From Lactimicrobium massiliense (GTDB lineage: Bacteria; Bacillota_I; Bacilli_A; Erysipelotrichales; Erysipelotrichaceae): DNA of 64,000 nt. Position numbers and translations under genes: made by a program. Under the pieces are notes generated by a model that was not told where the DNA came from, searched no databases, and worked only from the letters and a program-made list of their open reading frames with translations. Where the stretch lies: positions 1 to 64,000 of the forward strand of contig NZ_OUNG01000003.1 of assembly GCF_900343155.1 (NCBI RefSeq), read 5' to 3'. How positions within the stretch are numbered: the first letter of the stretch is position 1; the number at the start of each line of letters is the position of its first letter. Positions 33,427 to 42,160 of this stretch are shown here, piece after piece.

Positions 33427-34122
33427 TTATTCGTCTTCAGATTCAGGGTCTTCTCCTGAATCCTCCTCTTCGGGAAAATCGTAGCCATCCTCATACTCAC
33501 AGTAATCCGCATCCGGATCCGGCTGGTTCGCCGGCTTCTTTTTCTTCTAGACCCAGATCCCTGTGCCGCCAATGACAATGATCAGCACTCCGGCCGCCGC
33601 AAACAGACTCCCGGTCTGCTTCTTTTTCGAAGCCTCCACTTCTTGATCTGCAGCCTCTTTCTCCGGTTCCTTCTCCGGTTTTACCGTCTCTTCTGCCTGT
33701 GTCGTCTGCACTTTCTGCTCATTCATGGCTTCCTGAATCGCCTGGGCATCCTCCTCGTCCATCAGATGGAAAAGATCTTCCTCATCAACCTGATTCAGGA
33801 AATGAACGGTCTGATTGCCGTCGTCATCGCGGTTGATGATGAGATAGAAATAGTTGTTATTCCTGGTGACCACGGTGATAAACTGCTTTCCGCTCTCTGT
33901 CGAGATATCATCCACCAACGTCAAATTTCCTTCTAGTGTAAGCGGTGGAAGCTCTTCCGGCTCCTCTGCCTCTTCCTTGGTAACCAGTTCTTCTGCCGGC
34001 GCTGCTTCCGCAGATGCAGCAGCTGCTTCCGGTTCATTTGTCTGCGCAAATGCAGTTGTACAACAGAGTCCGCAGCAGAGCATCGCTGCCAGCAGTGCTG
34101 CAAGTAAATTAAGCTTCCCCAT
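33427..34122 (-). pseudogene. CD1107-family (DUF4366) membrane protein with in-frame amber stop
   Basis: From the ATG at 34122 (AGGAGG upstream) the product has a signal peptide (LLAALLAAMLCCGLCCTTAFA), a CD1107/DUF4366 domain (GNLTLVDD, KQFITVVTRNNNYFYLIINR) and a membrane helix (LFAAAGVLIIVIGGTGIW). A TAG at 33547 follows directly. In frame beyond it lie ~40 more codons (KKKKPANQPDPDADY... to a TAA at 33427) equal to the acidic tail of the copy at 16807. The tail is thus cut by one nonsense change; the 191-residue product might still insert in the membrane. CD1107 proteins belong to conjugative type IV secretion regions. Confidence 0.75.
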
Positions 34123-34292
34123 AATCTGCCTCCTGTTCCGTCGCTGTGCTTTTCTCTGATGGTTCCGGCTCCGAAAGTTTTGCCGGAGCATTGCTCCTGC
34201 GGCTCTGCAGAAATTCCCGCAGTTCCTCCGGCGTCAGGTTGAAGGAGCGCACGACCTCATGGATCTCTGTGGTCTCCTCCCTCCTGTTTCAG
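34109..34292 (-). pseudogene. DUF4315-family conjugation protein, N-terminally deleted
   Basis: About 60 codons (TEIHEVVRSFNLTPEELREFL, then QSRRSNAPAK) match the C-terminal half of DUF4315 proteins, which lie between Maff2 and CD1107 in Tn1549-like elements. The N-terminal coiled coil is deleted, leaving GGAGG from its own or the Maff2 region directly before it. The stop overlaps the CD1107 start. Confidence 0.6.
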
Positions 34293-34383
34293 TCAAACAG
34301 CCGATAAGAAGCGGGACAAGAATCGTTCCGATCAGAGCGACACCGCCGCCGGCCATCAGCTGTTTCATGCCCTGAGACTTTGC
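34293..34383 (-). pseudogene. Maff2-family protein, 3' part (split by the tet(W) element)
   Basis: The minus strand reads KSQGMKQLMAGGG, then VALIGTILVPLLIG, the second half of Maff2 small membrane proteins. The first half is at 45555-45679. Joining both at the shared TTTGC restores PGAKSQG. A base appears to be missing just before the expected stop (…GLFD). Confidence 0.8.
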
Positions 34384-34470
34384 TTATGTGTGATAAAGAA
34401 GCAATAGAAGTGCAAAAAATTTTGCCGTTCCTATCCGACACTTGGCCATTGTGTCGGATAGGTCGGGCGG

Positions 34471-36087
34471 TTATTCGGGCAAGTCAATCTTGCCGACAAA
34501 GCTGTAATAAATCTCAATGTCCTGCCTGCGGGTGCCGTTCTCATCATAGCTGCACTCATGCACCACAATTTTCTCGATCATTTCCCGCAAGAGAGTGGGG
34601 GTCAGTTCTTCAAAGGCAAGGTGCTTGCGGACAATGCCCATAAATTTCTCGGCGTTGACGGTAGCTGCCTGTGACTTGTCCAGTTCGGCTTGCAGGGCGG
34701 CGGCTCTCTTTTTCAGCTCCGCTTGCTCGGCTTCGTAGTCAGCCGACAGTTCCATGAAACGCTCATCGCTGATTTTGCCGTTTACATTGTCCTCATACAG
34801 CCGCTTGATAATGCGGCTGATTTCAGAAATGCGTTCCTGCGCCTGTTCAAGCTGCTTGATGGCTGCGGCGGTCTTTCGCTTGCCGCCGATCTCGTTCTGC
34901 TGGACAAGTAGTTTCACAAACCGGCTCTCATGCTTGGCTGCGTATTCGGTCACTTGCCGGAGATTTGCCAGGACACCAGCGGTCAACAGATCGGTGCGGA
35001 TAAAGTGCGCCGTACAGTTGCGGGTGCGCTTCTTGTAGCTGCCGCAGATGTAGCAGTCCTGTTTGCGGTCTTTGTTCTGATACCGCTGCTGATACAGCAC
35101 ATGGCCGCAGTCGGCGCAGAACAAAATCCCGGAGAACAGCCCCACTTCATCGTAGCGGTTCGGGCGTTTGCGCTGTTTGCGTAACTCCTGCACCCGTTCC
35201 CATGTTTCCTTGTCGATGATCGGCTCATGGTGGTTCTCGAAAATGGCCTGCTTCTCGACGGGGTTCTCTATGCTGTGCTTGACCTTATAAGAAGGCTTTT
35301 CCGTTTTGAAGTTCACCAGACATCCGGTGTACTCTCGGTTTTCGAGGATATGAACGACGGTGTTGGTCGCCCATTTGCACTCATAGCCTGGGTGATAACG
35401 GCGGGTGCTGCCTGTCCGCTGATATTCCAGCGTCCCCGGCGTGGGGATTTGCTGCTCCGTCAGCATACGGGCAATCTTGGTCGGGCCGTTCCCGGCAAGG
35501 CAAAGCTGGTAAATCTGCTGCACCACCGGGGCGGCTTCCTCGTCTATAATAAAATTCTCGTCCTCGTCCATCACATAGCCGTAAACCGGCTTGCTGGTAA
35601 CAGGCTTGCCGCTCATGCCTTTTGACTTTTTCACTGCCTTGATTTTCTTGCTCGTATCTCTCACCAGCCATTCATTGAACAGATTTCGCAGCGGGGTAAA
35701 ATCGTTGTCCATGCCCTCGCTGGCACTGTCCACATTATCGTTGACAGCGATAAAACGCACACCCTTTTGAGGGAACAGCATTTCCGTGTAAAACCCTACC
35801 TGCAAGTAGTTTCGCCCTAACCGGCTCATGTCCTTGACGATGACCGTACCCACTTTCCCGGCTTCAATGTCCGCAAGCATGGCTTGAAATCCGGGCCGCT
35901 GGAAGTTCGCGCCGGAAAAACCGTCGTCGGTGTACCAGCGCAGATTGGTAAAGCCGTTCTGTTTTGCGTAGGTTTCGAGTATCCTTTTTTGGTTCGATAT
36001 GGAATTACTCTCGCCTTGCAATTCATCCTCGTGGGACAATCTCGGATAAAGGGCGGTAATGAGGTTTTGGGTGGCTTGTCTTAACAT
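34471..36087 (-). CDS. Large serine recombinase (integrase of the tet(W) element)
   Basis: A 538-residue large serine recombinase. LYPRLSHEDELQGESNSISNQ near residue 13 includes the nucleophile Ser region, and VKDMSRLGRNYLQVG near 84 the conserved Arg. A recombinase domain follows (GYVMDEDENFIID), then a zinc ribbon (CADCGHVLYQQ..CYICGSYK..C) near 330-350, then a coiled coil. It lies 87 bases from the left element end, the usual place for the integrase. It most likely catalysed insertion into maff2. GGAGG precedes the ATG. Confidence 0.92.
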   Translation of the reverse strand: MLRQATQNLITALYPRLSHEDELQGESNSISNQKRILETYAKQNGFTNLRWYTDDGFSGANFQRPGFQAMLADIEAGKVGTVIVKDMSRLGRNYLQVGFYTEMLFPQKGVRFIAVNDNVDSASEGMDNDFTPLRNLFNEWLVRDTSKKIKAVKKSKGMSGKPVTSKPVYGYVMDEDENFIIDEEAAPVVQQIYQLCLAGNGPTKIARMLTEQQIPTPGTLEYQRTGSTRRYHPGYECKWATNTVVHILENREYTGCLVNFKTEKPSYKVKHSIENPVEKQAIFENHHEPIIDKETWERVQELRKQRKRPNRYDEVGLFSGILFCADCGHVLYQQRYQNKDRKQDCYICGSYKKRTRNCTAHFIRTDLLTAGVLANLRQVTEYAAKHESRFVKLLVQQNEIGGKRKTAAAIKQLEQAQERISEISRIIKRLYEDNVNGKISDERFMELSADYEAEQAELKKRAAALQAELDKSQAATVNAEKFMGIVRKHLAFEELTPTLLREMIEKIVVHECSYDENGTRRQDIEIYYSFVGKIDLPE

Positions 36088-36120
36088 AAAATCCTCCGTT
36101 TCCGACAGCCAGCCCCACTA

Positions 36121-36146
36121 TTCCGTGGTTTCATTGTACCACGGAA
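36121..36146. promoter_or_regulatory. Perfect inverted repeat at the recombinase promoter
   Basis: TTCCGTGGT and ACCACGGAA (9 bp, 8-bp spacer) overlap a TACAAT -10-like box on the minus strand. CCGTGGTATACT recurs at 36263 at the -10 of the plus-strand gene. It is a likely shared operator for the divergent genes. Confidence 0.55.
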
Positions 36147-36312
36147 CGGCGGGGGCTGTACAGCGGCAAAAGCGTTAAATTTGCTTCTTTACAGCTTTTC
36201 AATTTTCCGATTTTTATGGTATGGGTTGTCGTCCCATATTTGCAGTAGAAAAGTTCATAACTCCGTGGTATACTCTGATTTAACAAAAAAATCAGAAGTT
36301 AAAGGAGAAAAC

Positions 36313-36513
36313 ATGAAGTATACAATAGATGAATTAACCGCGGCCAAAAGGCAAATTGATTCAACTCTGCACAAGCTAAGAGAAACAGTAAAAACATTTG
36401 AATCAAAGGATAATTCCGAGCGTTATAAATCACAAATCACATTGGCAAAGAGAAGAATAAAAGCCTTTGAAATTGCAAATTATTTTATAGAGAATGAGAT
36501 TAAGAATTGCTAA
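36313..36513 (+). CDS. 66-aa helical protein, divergent from the recombinase
   Basis: A 66-residue, all-helical, basic protein (MKYTIDELTAAKRQIDSTLHK, KSQITLAKRRIKAFEIANYFI). AAAGGAG precedes the ATG. It is the only plus-strand gene in the element. Similar short proteins are common near serine recombinases of gut elements. It could be a recombination directionality factor or a regulator, but no motif decides this. Confidence 0.65.
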   Translation: MKYTIDELTAAKRQIDSTLHKLRETVKTFESKDNSERYKSQITLAKRRIKAFEIANYFIENEIKNC

Positions 36514-36577
36514 AGCACTTCCGATTTTCGTTCCAGCGGTCATGCTCCCTGGCATGGCCGCTTTTCCATGCCCCGGT

Positions 36578-36772
36578 TCACGCCGGATAAGTCGGCTCCT
36601 GTGTAGCAGCGGCTTCCGCTTCCAGTACCCGCGCCATTTTGTCGGCGGCTGTGGTTGTGGTGTCTTTCTTGAAATAGCCGGACACGACAAGGACGGAATT
36701 GCCCATGCGGATTTCCGTCACACAGTCAGGGCGGCGGGTGGTGCGGGTGTCGTGCTGCTTGTTATCTGCCAT
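36578..36772 (-). CDS. TnpW-family transposon-encoded protein
   Basis: A 64-residue protein (TRRPDCVTEIRMGNSVLVVSG, then YFKKDTTTTAADKMARVLEAE) with the conserved VSGYF...T..DK core of TnpW-like proteins found in tetracycline-resistance elements. GAAAGGAG precedes the ATG at 36772. It follows the DnaC-like gene by 15 bases. Function unknown. Confidence 0.75.
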   Translation of the reverse strand: MADNKQHDTRTTRRPDCVTEIRMGNSVLVVSGYFKKDTTTTAADKMARVLEAEAAATQEPTYPA

Positions 36773-36786
36773 AGGCAATACTCCTT

Positions 36787-37629
36787 TCAGTCGGTAATCA
36801 GTTTCTTCATGCTCTCCATTTTCCGCTTGGCGGTTTCCTGCCGGAAGTTGTCGCCGGTAAAGCGTACCGGGACGCACATGGAAAGCAGGCGGTCATAAAT
36901 CCGGGAATGGGCGGTGTCCTCCGGGTTGTGCAGGTCGTCCAGCGTAAGGTTGGTCGTGACGATCAGCGGCTTGCCGCTGCGGTAACGGCTGTCAATCACA
37001 TTGAACACCTGTTCCAGCCCGTATTCCGTCCCGCGTTCCATGCCGAAGTCGTCAAGGATCAGCAGCGGATAACGACAAAGGCGGGAAATGTACTCGTTGC
37101 GCCCCTCAAAGCTGGCGGCAAGGTCATTGAGGATAAGAGCAAAGTTCGTCATGCGGACGGGGATTTCTTTCTCCATGAGGGCGTTTGCGATACAGCCTGC
37201 AAGGTAGCTTTTGCCGGTGCCTACGCCGCCCCAGAACAGGCAGCCGATATTGTCTGTCCGCATATCTTCCCAATGCTCCACATACCGGCGGGCAAGCCCG
37301 GTCTGCGGGTTCCTGCCGTTGTCGTTCTCGAAAGTCCAGTCCCGCATGGTGGGGTCGGTAAAGCCCCGGCGTTTCAGTTCTTCCACGGTGTCAAGGTGTC
37401 TGCGCCGCTTTTCGGCGGCTTCCCGTTCCTCGCGGGCGGTTCTCTGGCAGTCGCACTCTGCCGGGTGGCGGTCGCGCCCGAAGATAGCGGCCTTATCCGG
37501 CGCAAAATAGGCTTCTTTCGGCTTGCGGCACTTGCCGCAGTACAGTAAACCGTCCTCGCCGGTGTAGTCCTCCGGCTCCGGGATGGTGGTCGTCATATTC
37601 TCCAAAACCGCGTTGATTTCATTCTTCAT
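36787..37629 (-). CDS. DnaC/IstB-like ATP-binding protein (helicase loader)
   Basis: A 280-residue AAA+ protein. An N-terminal zinc cluster (CGKC near residue 31, CDC near 60) precedes Walker A GGVGTGKSY near 135 and Walker B LLILDDFGM near 188. It resembles DnaC-type loaders of integrative elements, expected to load the host helicase at the element's origin. It overlaps repA by 4 bases (ATGA). An IstB role is unlikely because no istA is adjacent. Confidence 0.88.
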   Translation of the reverse strand: MKNEINAVLENMTTTIPEPEDYTGEDGLLYCGKCRKPKEAYFAPDKAAIFGRDRHPAECDCQRTAREEREAAEKRRRHLDTVEELKRRGFTDPTMRDWTFENDNGRNPQTGLARRYVEHWEDMRTDNIGCLFWGGVGTGKSYLAGCIANALMEKEIPVRMTNFALILNDLAASFEGRNEYISRLCRYPLLILDDFGMERGTEYGLEQVFNVIDSRYRSGKPLIVTTNLTLDDLHNPEDTAHSRIYDRLLSMCVPVRFTGDNFRQETAKRKMESMKKLITD

Positions 37630-38420
37630 AAACTCTCGCCCTCCTTGCATGAGTAGTCTGGTATGCCCTTTTTAGGGGCTTCCTTTTTGTCGTTCCCCGC
37701 CCATATCCGCAGGGCGGCGGCATAGTTCTGGTAGCTTTTCCCGTTGGCGGCAAGGTAGCGGCTCATTTCCTCGATGAACCGTTCCAGCCTGTCAGGGTAC
37801 TCTGCCTGCAACTCGTCGTATTCGGTCTGTGACAGAAAAATATTTCCATATCGGCCATAGGGCGCGGACGGCCCCCCACTCACTCCCTTTGTTTGGCTCT
37901 CTGTAAGGTTGTTTATAGTAGTTTGGTTAGGGGACGGTTTTCCGACCATCATAAGGTCGGTTTTCTGACCATCAGTAGGACGGTTTTCCGGCTCTATGAG
38001 GGGCGGACTTCCGGCCATCAGTTGGTCTGAAAACTGTACCTGTGGCACTGGCGGTACTTTGACATAAAGCCGGTTCGGTGCGGAGAAGCCGCCCCGTTCC
38101 CGTTCCAACAGCCCCGCCGTGTCCAGTTCATTAAGCGCCCCCTTGATGGTGGTGCTGCCTTTATCCAGTATTTCTGCTATCTCCGCGATGGGATAGATAA
38201 TATAAATCCTGCCCTCGTCGTCCAGCCACTTGTTTTTCTGGGAGAGGGTGGAACGGTCTAACAGCAGCGAATACAGCAGCTTGGCGGTCTGTGAAATCTC
38301 CATTTTCAGCAGGAAACGGGGATACGGCAGATAGGCGGGCAGCCGCGTGTCTGCCCTGATATAATCAGCGATAGGATCACCTCCCTGTGTTCGGGTTGAT
38401 TTTGGCGTATTGTCACGCAT
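37626..38420 (-). CDS. RepA-type replication initiator
   Basis: A 264-residue protein. Its first half is a winged-helix RepA domain (FLLKMEISQTAKLLYSLLLDR, YPIAEIAEILDKGSTTIKGAL, ELDTAGLLERERGGF). A Pro/Thr-rich linker and a DnaD-like C-terminal block (YDELQAEYPDRLERFIEEMS) follow. Together with the DnaC-like gene it gives the element its own replication. ATG 38420 gives the usual N-terminus but has no strong site; the longer reading to 38477 is possible. Confidence 0.85.
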   Translation of the reverse strand: MRDNTPKSTRTQGGDPIADYIRADTRLPAYLPYPRFLLKMEISQTAKLLYSLLLDRSTLSQKNKWLDDEGRIYIIYPIAEIAEILDKGSTTIKGALNELDTAGLLERERGGFSAPNRLYVKVPPVPQVQFSDQLMAGSPPLIEPENRPTDGQKTDLMMVGKPSPNQTTINNLTESQTKGVSGGPSAPYGRYGNIFLSQTEYDELQAEYPDRLERFIEEMSRYLAANGKSYQNYAAALRIWAGNDKKEAPKKGIPDYSCKEGESL

Positions 38421-38492
38421 TAAAACGCCGTTTCCGGGGGAAAAGGATAAATGTATCGCGTACCCTTTGACACCCACGAAAAAAGCCTTGAT

Positions 38493-38879
38493 TTATGCGG
38501 GTTTGAAAGGCTCTAAAGCGTGACATCTCTGCCTTTGTTTCCGCTTTCTCTCGGCGGCTTTGATTTTCTTCATGCGCCCGGCGCAGTCGGGGCAGTATTT
38601 TCCCCGGTTGGATTTGGGGACAAAGGCCGCCCCGCAGACGGCACACCGTTTCCGGCTTCCCCGGCACAAGAGGGCTGCGGCCAGCTCCCCGTCAAGGGGC
38701 AGGACAGCCACACGGAACCAGTGGCACATGAGGGAAAAGGAAATGCTCTGGACGCACACGCAAGGCTCCCCGTCGTCCAATAGCAGGCAGTTCCCCTCAT
38801 CGTAGTTACAGCACTCATGTACCAGCCGCCGCGCCCGCCGGTGCTGGCGGTAGTCCATGTGGGGCAGGTTATCGCTCAT
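38493..38879 (-). CDS. Cysteine-rich VLP-type protein
   Basis: A 128-residue protein with paired Cys in its second half (CAVCGAAF...CPDCAGRMKK) and an early CCNYDEGNCLLLDDG block, as in cysteine-rich proteins that accompany relaxases of Tn1549-like elements. It probably binds zinc. The start overlaps the relaxase stop by 11 bases, implying coupled expression. The role in transfer or regulation is unknown. Confidence 0.75.
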   Translation of the reverse strand: MSDNLPHMDYRQHRRARRLVHECCNYDEGNCLLLDDGEPCVCVQSISFSLMCHWFRVAVLPLDGELAAALLCRGSRKRCAVCGAAFVPKSNRGKYCPDCAGRMKKIKAAERKRKQRQRCHALEPFKPA

Positions 38880-40503
38880 GGCTCTGCTCCTTTCTGCGGT
38901 GCGGCTCGTCCCGGCGCAAAATCTGGTCGATGTTCCGCTTGACGGTCTGCAACTCCTTGAACCGCTGTTTCTGTTCGTGATAGGTGTTATACAGGCCGTC
39001 TTTCTCGGAGATAAGCTGCTCGATCTCGGCCTGCAACGCTTTCCGGGCGGGCAGCTTGGTAATGCCATGCGCCTTGAAATACCGGGCTGCTGCGTCGGCT
39101 ATGATAAAATCGCTCTCATGGGCCTGCCGGTATGCGGCGCGGGCTTTCTCGGATTTCTGTGCCCGCAGCCCGTCGCGGGCGGCCTTGGTCTGGGCGTAGG
39201 CCAACACCTGCCGCTGCAACTTCTTTTTCCCTTGCAGCTTCGTTTCCAGTGCTTTCAGTTCGCCGCTGGTCTGGCGCATTTTCTGATAGGCGGTGTCAAC
39301 GGCGGCTTCTAACTGCTCCGGGGAAGTAAAGCCGTATTGCTGGTAGACGGACAGCGTTTTGGCGGCCTGCTTCAGATTGTGTATCTTCGCCCAGCGTTCA
39401 TAGCCCCGGCCTTTGCCCTCGGCCATTTTCTGCTCAATGTCCACAAGCCGCTGCACTCCGTCCTGTTTCGGGGCGGCTATCTCGGCTCTGGCAACCTGCA
39501 AGCGGTCTTTTATGGTGCGTGGGGGATCGGGGGATCTGGCTGGCGCTTCGGCTGCTCTGGCGGCGTTTTGCTCTAAAACGGCAAAGACAGCGGCGCGGTC
39601 AAAATCGTCGCCCAGCTTCCGGGCGGTAATTGGCTTTGTCCTGTCCGGCGTGAGGTAGGAAAGCCGCCCCCGGCTCTCCTTGACGGTCACACCCTCCTGC
39701 AGCAACAGAGAGGAAAACTCGTCAAAGCTGGCGGCGGTGGCAAGGGCTTTCCGTAGGGTCTGCCGCAGCTTCTCCTTGTTCGTTTCAAACTTGGTCTGCC
39801 GGGGCGTGATACTATCGGCAATCATGGGGGCGTTCTGCTTGTCCAGCGCGGCCTGTCCCTTTTTCTGCGCCCAATACTCCCGGTCGGTGACGCGGTTCTT
39901 GCTGCCGTTCAAGAGGTCGATTTGATAAAGCCCCTCCCGGTGGCACATCTCCATGACTTCGGATTTGAAGTAGCGCAGGGCAGCGTCGGTACATCGGTGC
40001 TTGCAGCCGACTTTCGTATCGGCCGGCCTGTCCATGTAGGGCAGGAACGGCACTTCCTCAATCCGCAGGCTGTTTATGACGATATGCACATGAATGTTGC
40101 CGCTGTGGTTATGCCCGTCCGGGTGGGTGCAGACAAGGGCCTGGTGGCCGGGAAAATGCTCTTTACAGAATTGTTCCCCCAACGCCTGCGCCCGGTCTAC
40201 GGTCAGGCCGTTGTCCGGCCCGTCCCGCGGGTCAAAGCTGATGATGTAGTGGTGGCTTTTCACATCTTCCCGCCGCTGGTTTTTCTGATAGCGGAGATTG
40301 GCCCGCATACACGCAACGGCAAAATCCTCCCCGTCGCAGTTCAGCGTGGACAGCCGGTAGTCCTCGCGGGGGATAAGCCTGCCGGTTTCATCAAGGACGG
40401 GCTTCATGGTAAACTCGTCATGCTCAAAGAGAAGATATTGCTCGGCGGCTCCGTAGTCGGCGTTTTTAGAGTTGATATGCTTGAGTGTTGCCAACCGCGT
40501 CAC
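38869..40503 (-). CDS. Relaxase/mobilization nuclease (MobP-like)
   Basis: A 544-residue relaxase. The N-terminal domain has an early Tyr region (NSKNADYGAAEQYL) and the metal His triad HPDGHNHSGNIHVHIVINS near residues 126-144. The C-terminal half is a long basic coiled coil. It nicks oriT and leads the DNA strand into a conjugation channel. It overlaps mobC by 38 bases. The element has no secretion genes, so it is mobilizable rather than self-transmissible. Confidence 0.9.
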   Translation of the reverse strand: MTRLATLKHINSKNADYGAAEQYLLFEHDEFTMKPVLDETGRLIPREDYRLSTLNCDGEDFAVACMRANLRYQKNQRREDVKSHHYIISFDPRDGPDNGLTVDRAQALGEQFCKEHFPGHQALVCTHPDGHNHSGNIHVHIVINSLRIEEVPFLPYMDRPADTKVGCKHRCTDAALRYFKSEVMEMCHREGLYQIDLLNGSKNRVTDREYWAQKKGQAALDKQNAPMIADSITPRQTKFETNKEKLRQTLRKALATAASFDEFSSLLLQEGVTVKESRGRLSYLTPDRTKPITARKLGDDFDRAAVFAVLEQNAARAAEAPARSPDPPRTIKDRLQVARAEIAAPKQDGVQRLVDIEQKMAEGKGRGYERWAKIHNLKQAAKTLSVYQQYGFTSPEQLEAAVDTAYQKMRQTSGELKALETKLQGKKKLQRQVLAYAQTKAARDGLRAQKSEKARAAYRQAHESDFIIADAAARYFKAHGITKLPARKALQAEIEQLISEKDGLYNTYHEQKQRFKELQTVKRNIDQILRRDEPHRRKEQSHER

Positions 40504-40864
40504 CTACTTTCTTGAGGACTTCATACTTGAGGACGGCAAGGTCGGATATGGCGGCGCGTACCTCGCCGGAAAGGGTGTTGTAGGGTACGCCGTATTCGTT
40601 CAGATACCGGGCAATCTGATTGAGGTTGCCGCCGATCCTGCCGTACTCGGCTGTCAGCTTCCCGACAGCGGAAAGCAACTCGTCATTGACCGACGACACA
40701 TGGACAACCGGGCGTATGGTCGCCCGCCGTATCGCCTGCCGGAGAAATTCGGACTGGCTGATACCATAGGGCGCAAGCCGCGCTGTGAAGTCGGCATACT
40801 CATCTTCGGACAGCCGGGTTTTCACAACGCGGCTGCGGTGGGGCGTGTTGTATTTCTTTCGCAT
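40466..40864 (-). CDS. mobC: MobC relaxosome protein
   Basis: A 132-residue protein. A ribbon-helix-helix start (VVKTRLSEDEYADFTARLAPYG) is followed by the MobC domain (IGGNLNQIARYLNEYG near residue 79). It binds oriT and helps the relaxase. GGAGG lies before ATG 40864. The candidate oriT is just upstream. Confidence 0.88.
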   Translation of the reverse strand: MRKKYNTPHRSRVVKTRLSEDEYADFTARLAPYGISQSEFLRQAIRRATIRPVVHVSSVNDELLSAVGKLTAEYGRIGGNLNQIARYLNEYGVPYNTLSGEVRAAISDLAVLKYEVLKKVGDAVGNTQAYQL

Positions 40865-40907
40865 GGTGTGACCTCCTTTCTCGCCCGTAAGGGCGCATGA
40901 GCAGGGT

Positions 40908-40927
40908 TTGGGGAAGGCACTCCCCAA
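40908..40927. other. Candidate oriT hairpin of the tet(W) element
   Basis: TTGGGGA-AGGCAC-TCCCCAA lies 44 bases before mobC, followed by GCGAGGGGCAAAAC. Hairpin plus adjacent nick-like sequence upstream of mobC is the usual oriT layout. The rest of 40928-41292 contains no gene I can support. Confidence 0.5.
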
Positions 40928-41292
40928 CAAGTTTCCCGCGAGGGGCAAAACTGCAGAATTGCGGATTTTGGCACCGTGGTAGAAACTTGCTCTCCGTGAC
41001 TGCAAACTTTCTCTCACTTCCGTCCGCCACTTTTTTGGAAAACTGCAACCACAAAAGTTTGTTTCTCTTTTTCTGCTACTACTAATCCTGTAAAGGGCAT
41101 TCCTGCCCGCTTTCGCTAAAATGACACCGGACGCAGTGGTTTCTACCCGGTGTTGGAGAAATCCTTTCTCTTTGCCCTCTACTACGGGTAAATGCTCCAA
41201 ATGCCAAACACCAGGGCAGAAAAATTCCCTCCTCGCTTACTACTACAACCGGCAGGGGGCAAAATGGCCGGGAGCGGAGCCGGACAACAAAA

Positions 41293-41326
41293 AAAGCAGT
41301 AAATCTTTTTCAAGACTTACTGCTTT
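41293..41326 (-). terminator. Terminator after the sigma-like/HTH genes
   Basis: AAAGCAGTAA / TTACTGCTTT arms with seven T residues on the minus strand. It ends the tet(W)-side transcript before oriT. Confidence 0.8.
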
Positions 41327-41361
41327 CGCTGGCCGCGTCGGTGGCGGCTGGTATTCAGTTT

Positions 41362-41574
41362 TTATGACTTGTCCGGTGGTTCGTCAAGCCGGAACTTGAA
41401 TTGACAGTCAATTAACCGCTGCTTTACATAGTCCTCCACCTCGGCGTTGACCTGCCCGTTCACTTTTGAGAAATAGCGGATATATCCGGCGTAGTGGAGC
41501 AGGACAGCGTTCACGGCTTCTGGGTCGCCCTCACGGGCTTTGAGGATTGTTTCATAGGGGAGAAGTCTACTCAT
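41362..41574 (-). CDS. Helix-turn-helix (HTH_16) protein
   Basis: A 70-residue protein (LPYETILKAREGDPEAVNAVL, YAGYIRYFSK) of the small helix-turn-helix proteins paired with sigma-like factors in Tn916/Tn1549-type elements. It overlaps the sigma-like gene by 8 bases, so the two are cotranslated. It is probably a transcription regulator of the element. Confidence 0.78.
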   Translation of the reverse strand: MSRLLPYETILKAREGDPEAVNAVLLHYAGYIRYFSKVNGQVNAEVEDYVKQRLIDCQFKFRLDEPPDKS

Positions 41575-41989
41575 ACCGGCTCACCCCCATTTCTTCGCGT
41601 AGCCGCTGCAAGGCAAGCTGGATATGCCGCCCCGCTGTGCTGCGTGACCGGCCAATACACGCGCCGATCACGCGCTGCGGCTGGCGCAGAAAGTAATAGC
41701 GCAGGATTTCTTCCCGCGTCTGCTCCGGCAAAACAGAGATCGCGTCGGCAAGGGCGGCGTTGCAGAGCAGGACGGTCTGACCGCAGACGGTAAATGGGTA
41801 TTCCTCGTCCGGCTCCGACGCGGCAAACTGGACAAACTTCTCGTTCATCAGATAGTCAAGGGAAACTTGCCGTTCCCATTGCCGTTTAAGCTTCAAAATC
41901 TTGTCCAAGGCGGCACAGCGGATAACAGTCTTGCAAAAGGCGTTGTACCTGCGCTGGATATATTCTTGATAGGCTATCTGGTCGGTCAT
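41567..41989 (-). CDS. Sigma-70-like element regulator
   Basis: A 140-residue protein ending in a sigma region-4 helix-turn-helix (LPEQTREEILRYYFLRQPQR, VIGACIGRSRSTAGRHIQ). The N-terminal half is short and lacks a canonical region 2. Such proteins are widespread in gut integrative elements and regulate transfer or excision. AAAGGGG lies before ATG 41989. Confidence 0.8.
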   Translation of the reverse strand: MTDQIAYQEYIQRRYNAFCKTVIRCAALDKILKLKRQWERQVSLDYLMNEKFVQFAASEPDEEYPFTVCGQTVLLCNAALADAISVLPEQTREEILRYYFLRQPQRVIGACIGRSRSTAGRHIQLALQRLREEMGVSRYE

Positions 41990-42160
41990 GGAAATTCCCC
42001 TTTCTGAATAATAGTGCGGGGCGGTGGCACTTCTTGCTGTCGCCCCTTGATTGCCTACCAGCAAAGGCGGGCGGGGCTGTCAACGGCTGCGCATATGCGC
42101 CGTTCATCTTGACCGTTGACTGGCTCGGCTGGGTTTGCTATTTACCCGACAAACTTGAAT

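Larger units (their letters stand above)
31659..33527. repeat. 1.87-kb direct duplication of the AbiE-CD1107 block (other copy 15040-16907)
   Basis: The DNA matches 15040-16907 in the same orientation at a constant offset of 16619 bases (16620 after one indel near 16775), with only scattered substitutions. It covers the 45-aa gene part, the terminator, abiEii, abiEi and the last codons of the CD1107 gene, and ends abruptly at CCGGATC in both copies. The near identity points to a recent duplication or two related elements. Confidence 0.92.

Noticed and set aside
36787-37629. IstB of an IS21 element
   Set aside because: Though IstB/DnaC-like, it overlaps a RepA gene, has an N-terminal zinc cluster and no istA beside it.
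38520-40515. Long plus-strand readings opposite the relaxase and VLP genes
   Set aside because: High GC makes antisense frames open; the minus-strand proteins have conserved motifs and the plus readings do not.
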